A stretch of DNA of 64,000 nucleotides, taken from the NCBI RefSeq assembly GCF_017743865.1, contig NZ_JAGHRJ010000002.1:620001-684000 (forward strand), in the 5' to 3' direction. The notes beneath the pieces are model-generated. The model was not told the origin of the DNA. It made no database searches and worked only from the letters and a program-made list of their open reading frames with translations. This stretch comes from Labrenzia sp. R4_2 (GTDB lineage Bacteria; Pseudomonadota; Alphaproteobacteria; Rhizobiales; Stappiaceae). Shown in pieces: positions 49,469 through 58,494 of this stretch. Made by a program: the position numbers and the translations under genes. Position 1 is the first letter of the stretch; each line of letters begins with the position of its first letter.

Positions 49469-50967
49469 CAGCCGACCGCCTCGTCCTCGTCGTCAGCGAG
49501 ATCCACCCAGATTGTCTTCAGCTGGGTGTACTGGTCATGGGCTGCAAGGCTGTTGTCACGGCCACCGAACCCGGACTGCTTGTAACCTCCGAAGGGCGTC
49601 GTGATATCGCCTTCTCCGAAACAGTTTACCGTGACAGTCCCTGCCCGGATGGCGCGTGCGCCACGCAAGGCCTTCTTGGTGTTGGACGTGAAGATCGATG
49701 CGGCAAGGCCATAATCCGTGGCGTTGGCCATAGCGATCGCTTCATCAAACCCGCGCACCGTCAGGACACTCAGGACCGGACCGAAGATCTCCTCCCTGGC
49801 AAGCGCCGAAGACGCATCCACCTCCAGCACCGTCGGCTCCACATAGGCTCCGTCATGGCTTTTACCGCCCATCAGGACATCGGCATCTCTATCCAAATAG
49901 GAACAGACCTTCTGGAAATGCGCGCTTGATACAAGCGCACCGACCCGGTGCTCCGGATCAAGCGGATCGCCAAGGGTCCATTCACGGGTATGAGCCAGAA
50001 TCCGCTCCATCAGCGCGTCCTTGATCTCCTCTTCGACGATCAGACGCGAGCTCGCCGAGCAGTTTTCGCCCATGTTCCAGAAAGCGCCGTTGACCACGTG
50101 AGCTGCAACACGATCGAGATTGTCTGCATCTTTCAGGACAACGCTGGGATTCTTGCCACCCATCTCTAGAACGACTTCCTTCAGATTGCTGTCTGCCGCG
50201 TAGTGCAGGAACCTGCGTCCCGTTTCGGTCGATCCGGTGAAGGACACCATGTCGACATCCATATGCCGTCCAAGAGGTTCGCCCACCTCCGGACCGGTGC
50301 CCGGTACCACGTTGAAAACACCACGCGGTATCCCAGCTTCCATAGCAATTTCTGCAATGCGTAGCGCCGTTAGAGAGGTTTCCTCCGCCGGCTTGACGAT
50401 CACCGAACAACCAGCTGCCAGTGCAGGCCCAATTTTCCAGGCCAGCATCAGGAGCGGGAAGTTCCATGGCAGCACAAGCCCCACCACACCAATCGGCTCA
50501 CGCACGATCATCGCGATGTGGTCGTCTGATGCTGGGGACACCTGATCATAGATCTTATCGATCGCCTCCGCGTGCCATTTCAGGCAATGGATTGTCTCCG
50601 GAACATCGACTGTTTCGCAGTCGAAGATGGTTTTGCCGCTGTCGAGGCTTTCCATCACCGCCAGTTCCCGCCGGTTCCGGGTGAGCAATTTGGCAAAGCG
50701 GATCAGAACGTCCTTGCGGTCACCGGGAGACAGTTTCGACCAGCGCCCGTCTTCAAATGCATCGCGCGCTTTTGAAACAGCGAAGTCGACATCCTCAGAG
50801 CTGCAGGCCGCTATATCGGCCAGCGTCTCACCCGTGGCCGGGTTTACGCTTGAGAATGTCTCTCCCGATTGTGCCGGCCGATAGCTGCCATCGATAAAGG
50901 CGTTGGTCGGCAAAGTGAGTTTGGCGGCCAGAGCCTTGTACTCGTCACGCGTCAGAAGATCGGTCAT
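49468..50967 (-). CDS. NAD(P)-dependent aldehyde dehydrogenase, PuuC-like
   Basis: 499-aa ALDH. Catalytic Cys303 (GENCSASSR), Glu268 (LEMGGKNP) and the FTGSTETGR cofactor loop are intact. The phrases AEAIDKIYDQV, IVREPIGVVG and FGGYKQSGFGGRDNSL resemble gamma-glutamyl-gamma-aminobutyraldehyde dehydrogenase PuuC. The ATG at 50965-50967 has GGAG 7 bp upstream; a GTG two codons earlier is too close. It is coupled to the flavoprotein below. Confidence 0.92.
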   Translation of the reverse strand: MTDLLTRDEYKALAAKLTLPTNAFIDGSYRPAQSGETFSSVNPATGETLADIAACSSEDVDFAVSKARDAFEDGRWSKLSPGDRKDVLIRFAKLLTRNRRELAVMESLDSGKTIFDCETVDVPETIHCLKWHAEAIDKIYDQVSPASDDHIAMIVREPIGVVGLVLPWNFPLLMLAWKIGPALAAGCSVIVKPAEETSLTALRIAEIAMEAGIPRGVFNVVPGTGPEVGEPLGRHMDVDMVSFTGSTETGRRFLHYAADSNLKEVVLEMGGKNPSVVLKDADNLDRVAAHVVNGAFWNMGENCSASSRLIVEEEIKDALMERILAHTREWTLGDPLDPEHRVGALVSSAHFQKVCSYLDRDADVLMGGKSHDGAYVEPTVLEVDASSALAREEIFGPVLSVLTVRGFDEAIAMANATDYGLAASIFTSNTKKALRGARAIRAGTVTVNCFGEGDITTPFGGYKQSGFGGRDNSLAAHDQYTQLKTIWVDLADDEDEAVG

Positions 50968-50969
50968 GG

Positions 50970-51887
50970 TCACGCTCCTGCCGTGATGTCATCAATGGTG
51001 GATTTCAACACCCGAACAACCTGCTCGAGTTGGCGTTTGTCGTCCTTGTTCAGCGCCTTCAGCGGGGCGCGCGGCGGTCCGGCATAAAGACCACTCATCT
51101 CAACTCCGTGCTTGACGCACTGGATGAATTTGCCGCCCTGCTCCAGGACGCGCATCAAAGGCATCATCGCCGACATGATCCTGCGCCCCTTGGTGAAATC
51201 CCCTTCCACCGCACAGGCCTTGTAAAGCGCGACGTGTTCCTCAGGCAGGAAGTTTGAACCGGCGCAGACCCAGCTCCGCGCACCCCATGCAAAAAACTCC
51301 AGCGCCTGGTCGTCCATGCCGCAGGACATCTGGATATGCGGATAGTCCCGGGCGAGCAAATGCACCCTGTTGATGTCACCAGAACTTTCCTTGATGGCAC
51401 AGACATTGCGGGACCGGCCAACCCGGTCAAGGAATTCCTCGCCCATGTTGACGCCCATCCGGCCCGGGTAATTATAGAGCATGATCGGTAGATCCGCCGC
51501 CCGGTCGATGGTCAGGACATTAATCGCATTTTCCCGCTCCGTCGGCACCGCATAAGGTGGTGTGGCCACCAGGATAGCCTCGGCATCCATCTTTGCCGCA
51601 CCTTCAGCCAAAGCGATTGAGTCCGGCGTGCGCATGGTGCCCGTTCCGACGATTAGCGGAAGACGTCCGGCCAGTTTGTCCTTTGTAAACTGCGCAAGTT
51701 CCAGACGCTCTTCCACCGTCTGAGTATAGTTCTCGCCAGTTGAACCACCCGAAATCACGCCGTGAACGCCGCTGGCAACCAGGTGATCGATCACCTTCTC
51801 CAGCGCATCCCAGACGACATTGCCGTCCGTATCATAGGGCGTCACGGCAGGCGTATAGATACCCTCAAAGGTTAGTCTTGGTGTCAT
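50970..51887 (-). CDS. Dihydrodipicolinate synthase (DapA) family lyase/deaminase
   Basis: 305-aa (beta/alpha)8 class I aldolase-family enzyme. Schiff-base Lys166 (CAIKESSGD) and catalytic Tyr138 (MLYNYPGR) are present; the substrate loop reads SGGSTGE rather than GTTGE. The family includes N-acetylneuraminate lyase, KDG aldolase and the HypD/LhpC pyrroline-4-hydroxy-2-carboxylate deaminase, so the function is not lysine synthesis by default. It lies 2 bp upstream of the ALDH gene, so the three genes are one operon. Confidence 0.88.
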   Translation of the reverse strand: MTPRLTFEGIYTPAVTPYDTDGNVVWDALEKVIDHLVASGVHGVISGGSTGENYTQTVEERLELAQFTKDKLAGRLPLIVGTGTMRTPDSIALAEGAAKMDAEAILVATPPYAVPTERENAINVLTIDRAADLPIMLYNYPGRMGVNMGEEFLDRVGRSRNVCAIKESSGDINRVHLLARDYPHIQMSCGMDDQALEFFAWGARSWVCAGSNFLPEEHVALYKACAVEGDFTKGRRIMSAMMPLMRVLEQGGKFIQCVKHGVEMSGLYAGPPRAPLKALNKDDKRQLEQVVRVLKSTIDDITAGA

Positions 51888-51904
51888 CCAGATGGTCTCC
51901 GGCT

Positions 51905-52615
51905 TCAAGCGGATTTGAGTTTGGGAGGCTGGCCGAGTGGGGCTTCCAGCCCGGGCGGCATGACAAAGAGTTCGATCTGGTCGCGCGACAATGCCCAGTG
52001 CTCAAGCGCCAGTTCGGCGGCGCGGTCTTCATCGCCGCCCTCTATGGCAACGATCATCTCGTCGTGCTGCGCGCTGGCCAGCTTGAGCCGCTCGTCCTTC
52101 GCACCGCGGGTCTGACGAAAGAACGTCATGCCGATACGGGTGTGATCAATCAGCAGCCGGTCAAGGCTTGCCATAAGGTAGCTGTTGCCGGCCATCCGCC
52201 CTGTGATGCGGTGAAAACGATCGTTGGTCAAAGCACGCGCCGTGACATCGCCTGTGTCCATTGCCTCACGGAATGCATCCTGTGCAGCCTTCAGTTCGTC
52301 AATTTGCACCGGTGTGGCGTTCTGTGCGGCCAGACGCAGGATGGCGCTGTAAATCAATGGCGCAGCAAGGAAAAAGTCGCGCAGCGTGAAATGGGTCATG
52401 TCGGAGACCCGGGCGCCGCGATTGAGCTGCAACGTGACATAGCCGTCGCCGGACAGTTGCTGCAGCACTTCCCTCAAGGGGGTTCGGGACAGGCCGTATA
52501 GTTCGCACAATTCCGTTTCCTCCAGCGCACTGCCGGGCTTGCGTTCCAATGTCAGGATCGCTCGCTTCAGATCTTCATAGGCAACGGTCTTGGCCGTTCC
52601 ACGCTGAGGAGGCAT
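51905..52615 (-). CDS. GntR family regulator (FCD type)
   Basis: 236 aa, starting MPPQRGTAKTVAYEDLKRAI with GGAG 7 bp upstream. It has the GntR winged helix (LCELYGLSRTPLREVLQQLSGDGYV) and an FCD helical domain. It lies just upstream of, and on the same strand as, the DapA/ALDH/flavoprotein genes (17 bp gap), so it is likely the local regulator and first gene of that operon. Operator candidate at 52649-52671. Confidence 0.9.
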   Translation of the reverse strand: MPPQRGTAKTVAYEDLKRAILTLERKPGSALEETELCELYGLSRTPLREVLQQLSGDGYVTLQLNRGARVSDMTHFTLRDFFLAAPLIYSAILRLAAQNATPVQIDELKAAQDAFREAMDTGDVTARALTNDRFHRITGRMAGNSYLMASLDRLLIDHTRIGMTFFRQTRGAKDERLKLASAQHDEMIVAIEGGDEDRAAELALEHWALSRDQIELFVMPPGLEAPLGQPPKLKSA

Positions 52616-52648
52616 CACACCGCTCCGTTTCGATTTTGGTTGACCAAT

Positions 52649-52671
52649 TTGTATACAATGTGAATACAATG
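52649..52671. promoter_or_regulatory. TTGTATACAA palindrome plus repeated half-site, GntR operator
   Basis: Perfect 10-bp palindrome TTGTATACAA at 52649-52658, with ATACAATG repeated at 52653-52660 and 52664-52671 (11 bp apart, one helical turn). It lies in the divergent gap between gntR and the GlxA-type gene. Confidence 0.55.
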
Positions 52672-52744
52672 ACAACACATAAATCATACAATGATGCCCG
52701 GTACTCGAAACGGGCCAAGGCGACAGGCTCCGGAGAAAAGCGAC

Positions 52745-53722
52745 ATGCCCAGAACGCGCGACGTCACCTTCCTGCTTCTCGACGATTTTTCACATATCGC
52801 TTTTGCCTGCGCCGTCGAACCGCTGCGCATCGCCAACCTGCTTCAGGGTCAGGAGATTTACCGCTGGCGGCTTGCATCAGTTGATGGTGAGCGCGCCGTT
52901 TGTTCAAACAGGACGGTCACCCTTGTCGATCAGGGCCTGACGGATCTGCCGCCGCGCAGCAGCCTGTTTCTGATTTCCGGGCAGAATGTCGGCGATCGGG
53001 CGACCTCGGACGTGCTCGCCTTCCTGCGCCGCGAACGGGCACGCGGCACCCGGATCGGCGCCATCTGTTCCGGGGCTCATGTGCTGGCAAGCGCCGGATT
53101 TCTGAACAACCGCCGGGCGGCCATCCACTGGTCTTTCCACGACAGCTTTCAGGAGAATTTTCCGGAGGTTGAACTGTGCCGCAACGTCTTTGTCGCCGAC
53201 GAGACGTTTGTAACGGCCTCGGGCGGCACGGCGGCGACCGATCTGATGTTGCACCTGATTGGCGAGACACATGGTGAAGACCTTGCCGCAGCGATTGCCG
53301 ACATGATGGTCTATTCCGGCGTTCGCCCCGCTGATGCGGCCCAGCAGATTTCCCTTCAGGCCCGCCACGGCATCCGCAATCCGCATATCGCCGAAGCCAT
53401 CCGGCTGCTCAATGAGAGCGCACCCTACTACCTGCCAACGTCAGAGATCGCCCGTACGATCGGGATATCTACACGGCAACTGGAGCGCCTGTTTCAGAAG
53501 CACCTGAAGATGTCGCCAAAACAGTTCGCCATAAACCAGAAGCTGACCAGAGCGCGGAACCTGTTGCTGCAGACGGAGCAGTCGATCTCTGAAATCGCAC
53601 TGGCGTGCGGCTACGAGTCTCCGTCGCACTTCATCCGCACCTATCAGAACCGCTTCGGCGTCACCCCGCACAACCAGCGGGTCTTCGCTGCGACACCCCA
53701 AACTGTATATCAACTCGCCTGA
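52745..53722 (+). CDS. GlxA-type regulator (DJ-1/PfpI plus AraC HTH)
   Basis: 325 aa, starting MPRTRDVTFLLLDDFSHIAF with GGAG 9 bp upstream. The N-terminal DJ-1/GATase-1-like domain has the nucleophile-elbow Cys in GAICSGAHVLASAG, and the C-terminal AraC HTH runs from about residue 230 (IARTIGISTRQLERLFQKHL, IALACGYESPSHFIRTY). This architecture is that of GbdR, CdhR and SouR, which sense glycine betaine, carnitine and sarcosine. That fits the N-methyl catabolism theme. Confidence 0.88.
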   Translation: MPRTRDVTFLLLDDFSHIAFACAVEPLRIANLLQGQEIYRWRLASVDGERAVCSNRTVTLVDQGLTDLPPRSSLFLISGQNVGDRATSDVLAFLRRERARGTRIGAICSGAHVLASAGFLNNRRAAIHWSFHDSFQENFPEVELCRNVFVADETFVTASGGTAATDLMLHLIGETHGEDLAAAIADMMVYSGVRPADAAQQISLQARHGIRNPHIAEAIRLLNESAPYYLPTSEIARTIGISTRQLERLFQKHLKMSPKQFAINQKLTRARNLLLQTEQSISEIALACGYESPSHFIRTYQNRFGVTPHNQRVFAATPQTVYQLA

Positions 53723-53869
53723 CCAGTGCAGCAGGTCCGGTCTAATAGTGTCGCCCGGCAACCTGGTGGATACGGGATTGATAACACTTGTCAGGTTTGT
53801 GGCTAGTTGGTTTGGAAACGGGCATCTTCTCTATGCGCAGATAAGAAGTCCGTTGCAAATGCGCGAATG

Positions 53870-55063
53870 TCAGTTGAACTTTAAGTTCCAAATCCTCCGC
53901 CGGGCTTCATCTCGGTTCTCGTAAGCTTCAATTGCGTCATTCAAGTCATCAGGCGACAGCGCAGATTCGCCCTTTGAATGCCTTGTAATCTGCATTGTGT
54001 ACCATGCTGTCACGCCACCTTCCGGTGGGTTTTTGAAACTCGGAAACTGAGGCTCTACGTGCTGACTTGCCAGCCAAAACGCCGGTAATTCAGGTTCGAC
54101 CACCAAAGCACGTGCTAAGCCAACAAGATCGGCCTTGCCTTCTGAAATAGCGCTTTCTGCCTGAACGGACGTCTTGAACCCGCCAGTGACCATCAAGGGT
54201 ATGCGCGTTTTTGCACGGGCACGGGTCGCAAATTCCAAGAAGTACGGGCCAGAGCCTGCATGATCAGAAGAAGATACTGCACCTGGGAAATATGTGCCCC
54301 CGCTGATGTCAATGAGGTCGATTGCCAGCTTGTCTATAGCCGCAACAACCTCGTGGGCCTCGTCCTCCGCGAAACCGCCTTTAAGCTGATCAGTGGCGTT
54401 CAATTTGATGCCCACAGGAAACCCCGGTCCAACGCCTGCCCGCACTGCGCTTATCACTTCGAGCAATAGCCTCATGCGGTTCTGCAAGGAGCCCCCATAG
54501 GCATCTTCGCGCTTGTTAAACAAAGGCGATAGAAACTGACTGAGTAGGAAGCCATGAGCCGCGTGGATTTCCACCCCGCCAAACCCAAGTTCTTTGGCGA
54601 GGTTTGCTGTGCGGGCAAATTCGGCTGGCAGCGCCTCTATCTCCGTCAAAGACAAAGCACTGCAAGTCAGCCCCGGCAAATCAAGCGCGCTCGGCCCCTT
54701 TGGTGAGCTGATCGGTTCATCCGCCATCGCGCCTGCGTGGCCCAGTTGCAACCAAAGCTGAGAACCATCGATCCTGCCCGCCGCTGCGAGACGCCTGAGC
54801 TGATTATAGTCAGAATGCCTGTTCAGGATCAGATTGCCGGGTTTCTCGGCATAGTTCGGTGTGGCTTGAACTTCACCAATTATCGACAAGCCAAGCCCGC
54901 CTCGGGCCCAACGTCCATAAAGATTTATCTGCTCATCAGTCGGGTTGCCCGCACCGTCACCCAAAGAATCAGACATCGCTGATTTCGCAATTCGGTTCTT
55001 TAACACCGTGCCACATGGCAAGGTCAGCGGTTGGGCGAGAGGCGACATTGGTTTCGGGCTCAT
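53870..55063 (-). CDS. NADH:flavin oxidoreductase, Old Yellow Enzyme family
   Basis: 397-aa FMN TIM-barrel. Typical landmarks are LKNRIAKSAMS near the N-terminus, QLWLQLGHAGAM, IEIHAAHGFLLSQFLSPLFNKR-type HAAHGFL region, and LMVTGGFKT for FMN phosphate binding. It is a single OYE domain without the C-terminal FAD/NAD module of trimethylamine dehydrogenase or N-methylproline demethylase. It lies downstream of a LysR gene on the same strand (150 bp). The start at 55061-55063 is the first of two close Met codons, neither with a strong ribosome binding site. Confidence 0.85.
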   Translation of the reverse strand: MSPKPMSPLAQPLTLPCGTVLKNRIAKSAMSDSLGDGAGNPTDEQINLYGRWARGGLGLSIIGEVQATPNYAEKPGNLILNRHSDYNQLRRLAAAGRIDGSQLWLQLGHAGAMADEPISSPKGPSALDLPGLTCSALSLTEIEALPAEFARTANLAKELGFGGVEIHAAHGFLLSQFLSPLFNKREDAYGGSLQNRMRLLLEVISAVRAGVGPGFPVGIKLNATDQLKGGFAEDEAHEVVAAIDKLAIDLIDISGGTYFPGAVSSSDHAGSGPYFLEFATRARAKTRIPLMVTGGFKTSVQAESAISEGKADLVGLARALVVEPELPAFWLASQHVEPQFPSFKNPPEGGVTAWYTMQITRHSKGESALSPDDLNDAIEAYENRDEARRRIWNLKFN

Positions 55064-55213
55064 AGGGCGTCTCTGGTTTTGTGGTGATTGGCGCAAAACA
55101 ACCAGTCGCACGCAGCACACCATTGATAATTTAGGGCCTCTTCGGGCATTTGTTGCAATCGGCACAAAAGGCTGCTCAGCGGAAAACTGCCACAGGTCGA
55201 CATTATGCCAATG

Positions 55214-56092
55214 TCAACTTTTACCGAGGTGTTTGGCGAGGTTATCAACTTCCGGCCGAACAGCTTTCGCTGCCTGCCAAACCAGAAAATATCCCTTGCC
55301 GGTTTTCAGCGGCTTATCGACCAGCCTCACCAGCCGCCCGGATGCCAGGTCTGCTTGCAAGAGCGAACAGCTTGCCAAGGCGATGCCCTTGCCCTCCAAC
55401 GCCAAACCGATGGAATGACTGTAACTCTGGCACAATGTTTTGGTCAGACCGTGAAAAACGCTTTGATGTTCCCGCTGTTGCCATACGTCCCAGTTGATCC
55501 AATCCGGTGCATGTCTGTGATAGTCCAGCAGCATCGCGTTTTCTGGTGCTTTGGCATACCGCTCGGCCTCGTCGGGAGAGGCAACAGGGGCCAGTTCCTC
55601 GTCCATCAGCAAATGCCCTTCCCACCCCTCGGGAACCTTGTCGGCGTAGATAATGGCAAGGTCATTGCTGGCCGAAAGCACATCCCGGGGATCATCCTTG
55701 ACGACGGTTTCGACAGGACAGGATGCAGCGCTGAGCGCAAAAGACCGAAGGCGCTCGAACAGCCAAAAGACTGACACCGCTGAATTGGCTGCGATGCGGA
55801 CGGAAGACGCCGCTGGCGACCTGACCTGATCAAGCGCGCCTTGAAGATAGTCCAGCGCCATGGCCACGGGATCGGCCAGTTGTGCCCCGGCCTGCGTTGG
55901 TTTGAGGCTCCGCGCGCCGCGCTCAAACAAATCCGCACCCAGCCAGTTTTCGAGTTGCTTCACACGCTTGCTGACCGCGGCTTGCGACACATAAAGCTCA
56001 GACGCTGCAGCGCTGAAGCTGCCAGCGCGCAGCGCCGTTTCAAAGAACACAAGCGTGTCGAGCGGTGGGAGCGATTTTCGTCGGCTATCCAT
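55214..56092 (-). CDS. LysR family transcriptional regulator (GcvA-like)
   Basis: 292 aa. The N-terminus PPLDTLVFFETALRAGSFSA and SQAAVSKRVKQLENWLGADLF resemble the GcvA/AmpR group. The effector domain has WINWDVW and GKGIALASCSLLQADLASGRLV. It is divergent from the DddP-like M24 gene with a 93-bp gap containing TTATAG/CTATGCC dyad elements, so that gene is the likely target. Confidence 0.9.
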   Translation of the reverse strand: MDSRRKSLPPLDTLVFFETALRAGSFSAAASELYVSQAAVSKRVKQLENWLGADLFERGARSLKPTQAGAQLADPVAMALDYLQGALDQVRSPAASSVRIAANSAVSVFWLFERLRSFALSAASCPVETVVKDDPRDVLSASNDLAIIYADKVPEGWEGHLLMDEELAPVASPDEAERYAKAPENAMLLDYHRHAPDWINWDVWQQREHQSVFHGLTKTLCQSYSHSIGLALEGKGIALASCSLLQADLASGRLVRLVDKPLKTGKGYFLVWQAAKAVRPEVDNLAKHLGKS

Positions 56093-56185
56093 TCCCTTTG
56101 GTTATAGCTATGCCTGAGAATTTTCAATATTCACCGCATGCCGATGTCGAATTAGTTTTGGCTCAAACATAAAGGGCGAAACAAC

Positions 56186-57442
56186 ATGGCGAACTTTGAC
56201 TGGCATGCAGAGCGAAGCGATCTGGATGGAATCGCATTGCTGGATCGCACACCAGAAGGTGAAGGGATCGATCTGAAAGCCGTCAGACTTTACCGCCTTG
56301 GCCGGGTGCGCGAGCAAATGGCTCACTTTGGCGTCGACGCCGTCATCCTGTCGGACCCCATCAACATCCGCTACGCCACGGGTGCGCGGAACATGCAGGT
56401 GTTTTGTCAACGCAATGCGCCGTCGCGCTACCTGTTGCTAACCGCCGCAAGGTCCATCCTTTTCGAGTTTACCGGATGCCTGCACCTTGGGGAGGGATTG
56501 GAGACGATTGACGAAGTCCGCCCCGCCAAGACCGCCAGCTTTGTCGCTGCGGGTCCCGGTATCCAGGCCCGGGAAAAAGCCTGGGCCCTCGAAATGGCGG
56601 ATCTGATTAAGGAGCTTGCCGGGAAAGGAGCAACCGTCGGGCTGGAACGGCTGAATGCCGGCACCGCGATTGCACTTAAGGACTGCGGACTGCGCATCGT
56701 TGATGCCCAACAGCCGGTAGAAATGGCGCGTTCAGTCAAGTCCAGCGAAGAAATGAAATGCGTGAATGCCTCATTGCGGGCGACCGAGACCGGCGTGGCC
56801 AGGTTGCGGGATGCAATCCGCCCCGGAATGACAGAAAATGAACTGTGGTCCGTCTTGCATCAATCGGTGATCGCGCAGAACGCGGATTATTGCGAAACAC
56901 GGCTTCTTAACGCAGGCGCCCGGACGAATCCGTGGTTTCAGGAGACCTCCAGCAATGTCATTGGTGAAAACGAATTGATTGCGCTCGACACGGATGTGGT
57001 CGGCTGTCACGGCTACTATTCCGATTTCTCGCGCACATTCCATTCTGGACCGGGAAAACCGACGGAGGCACAACGCGAGCTCTACAAGGTTGCGTACGAG
57101 CAGGTCCAAAGCAACATGGACATTCTCCATGCGGGCATGAGTTTTCGGGACTATGCGGAGCGTGCGTGGGATATCCCGGAAAAATTCTACGACAACCGCT
57201 ATTACCTCTCGGCCCATGGCTGCGGCATGACGGGCGAATACCCTTATCTGTATCACAAGGGGGATTTTCCCGATGCTGGATATGACGGAGAGATCGTCGC
57301 CGGGATGACGATCTGTGTTGAAAGCTATATCGGCGGCGCTGGGGGCTGCGAAGGTGTCAAACTTGAGCAACAGGTTCTGGTAACAGAAACGGGCATTGAG
57401 CTGCTGTCCCGCTTTCCCTTCGAAGAAGAACTGCTGCGGTAA
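56186..57442 (+). CDS. DddP-like M24 family metalloenzyme
   Basis: 418 aa with a creatinase-like N-domain and a pita-bread domain. The six metal ligands known in the DMSP lyase DddP are present: Asp268, Asp270, Asp280, His344, Glu379 and Glu394, as is the Tyr (Tyr339) beside the active site. The phrases DPINIRYATGARNMQ, ETRLLNAGARTNPWFQE and PFEEELL parallel DddP closely. However the catalytic-base Asp (377 in DddP, in HGVGLCDEWP) is Gly350 here. So it is a close relative but may not cleave DMSP. Alignments are from memory. A divergent LysR is its likely regulator. Confidence 0.78.
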   Translation: MANFDWHAERSDLDGIALLDRTPEGEGIDLKAVRLYRLGRVREQMAHFGVDAVILSDPINIRYATGARNMQVFCQRNAPSRYLLLTAARSILFEFTGCLHLGEGLETIDEVRPAKTASFVAAGPGIQAREKAWALEMADLIKELAGKGATVGLERLNAGTAIALKDCGLRIVDAQQPVEMARSVKSSEEMKCVNASLRATETGVARLRDAIRPGMTENELWSVLHQSVIAQNADYCETRLLNAGARTNPWFQETSSNVIGENELIALDTDVVGCHGYYSDFSRTFHSGPGKPTEAQRELYKVAYEQVQSNMDILHAGMSFRDYAERAWDIPEKFYDNRYYLSAHGCGMTGEYPYLYHKGDFPDAGYDGEIVAGMTICVESYIGGAGGCEGVKLEQQVLVTETGIELLSRFPFEEELLR

Positions 57443-57543
57443 CTCTTCTTTTAAAACCCCGCATTTTTGCGAGGTTCCACGCTATTGTTGAAACCCGGCG
57501 CAGCCCTCGTATGAAAACGGCGCGATGACTTCGGAAAAACCGG

Positions 57544-58206
57544 TTACCCCAGAACAATAACCTTGGTGCCGAGCTCGACACGATCATAGAGATCAATGAT
57601 GTCCTGGTGCCACATGCGGATGCAGCCGCTTGAAGCATTGGTGCCGATGCTGCGGGGCTGATTGGTGCTGTGGATACGATAAAGCGTGTCTTTGTTGCCT
57701 TGCCAGAGGTAAAGACCGCGCGCGCCGATCGGATTGCTCGGCCCGCCCTCCTGGCCGTCCCGGTACCGTTCCAGATCTGGATCGCGTTCGATCATCTCAT
57801 CGGGCGGAAACCATTTCGGCCACTCCCGCTTGAAGCGGATCACCGCCTCGCCATTCCAGGCAAACCCGGCCCTGCCAACCCCGATGCCGTACCGGATCGC
57901 CCGCCCGCCGGGCTGAACGAGATAGAGGAACTTGTTGTTCGGATCGACCACGATTGTTCCAACCGGATGTGAGGTTGGATAAAAAACCGTTTGGCGCAGG
58001 TATTTCGGATCAAAAGTCTGATAATCGATCGGCGGCAGATTGAAACCACCATCGCGGACAGCAGCGTAAGCCAGCGCGTAATTTGGCGTCCCATCAGACA
58101 AGGGCGTCAGACCAGCCTCAACAGTTGCGCTTTTCTTGCTCTGGCAAGCTGCCAGAGCGAGCGGAAGGCCGATGACAAAACTCCGGCGGGTAAACTTCAG
58201 CGCCAT
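57544..58206 (-). CDS. L,D-transpeptidase (YkuD) lipoprotein
   Basis: 220 aa. The N-terminus MALKFTRRSFVIGLPLALAACQ has an RR pair and a lipobox (LAAC), so it is a probable outer- or inner-membrane-anchored lipoprotein. The YkuD domain carries HSTNQPRSIGTNASSGCIRM with catalytic His and Cys. It cross-links peptidoglycan stem peptides or attaches proteins. Monocistronic in appearance. Confidence 0.9.
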   Translation of the reverse strand: MALKFTRRSFVIGLPLALAACQSKKSATVEAGLTPLSDGTPNYALAYAAVRDGGFNLPPIDYQTFDPKYLRQTVFYPTSHPVGTIVVDPNNKFLYLVQPGGRAIRYGIGVGRAGFAWNGEAVIRFKREWPKWFPPDEMIERDPDLERYRDGQEGGPSNPIGARGLYLWQGNKDTLYRIHSTNQPRSIGTNASSGCIRMWHQDIIDLYDRVELGTKVIVLG

Positions 58207-58494
58207 GCTCTCACATCCTTTCACCGGCATATTTCCGGTTTTCTGAAACCACCCAAAGTCACGTCAGACCTGAATGCTTTTTGAAAGACCGGCCGATGGA
58301 TCCAACGTTAATTACCGAACCTGTTGCAGGAATGAATGCCAACATCATTATGGTAAACAGCCCCTTAACAACAACGCAATCTGACAAACAAACCGGTGAC
58401 ACACACGCCAATTTGATCATCAGGGTTGAAATCACCGCTATCCTGCTTTCTTGCTGTTCCCAACACATGCGATCCAGACATCCGGAGCCGACCC

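Noticed and set aside
50970-51887. Calling the aldolase-family gene dapA
   Set aside because: Catabolic operon context and the SGGSTGE loop argue against lysine biosynthesis.
56186-57442. Annotating the gene as DMSP lyase dddP
   Set aside because: The catalytic-base Asp is replaced by Gly, so activity on DMSP is doubtful.
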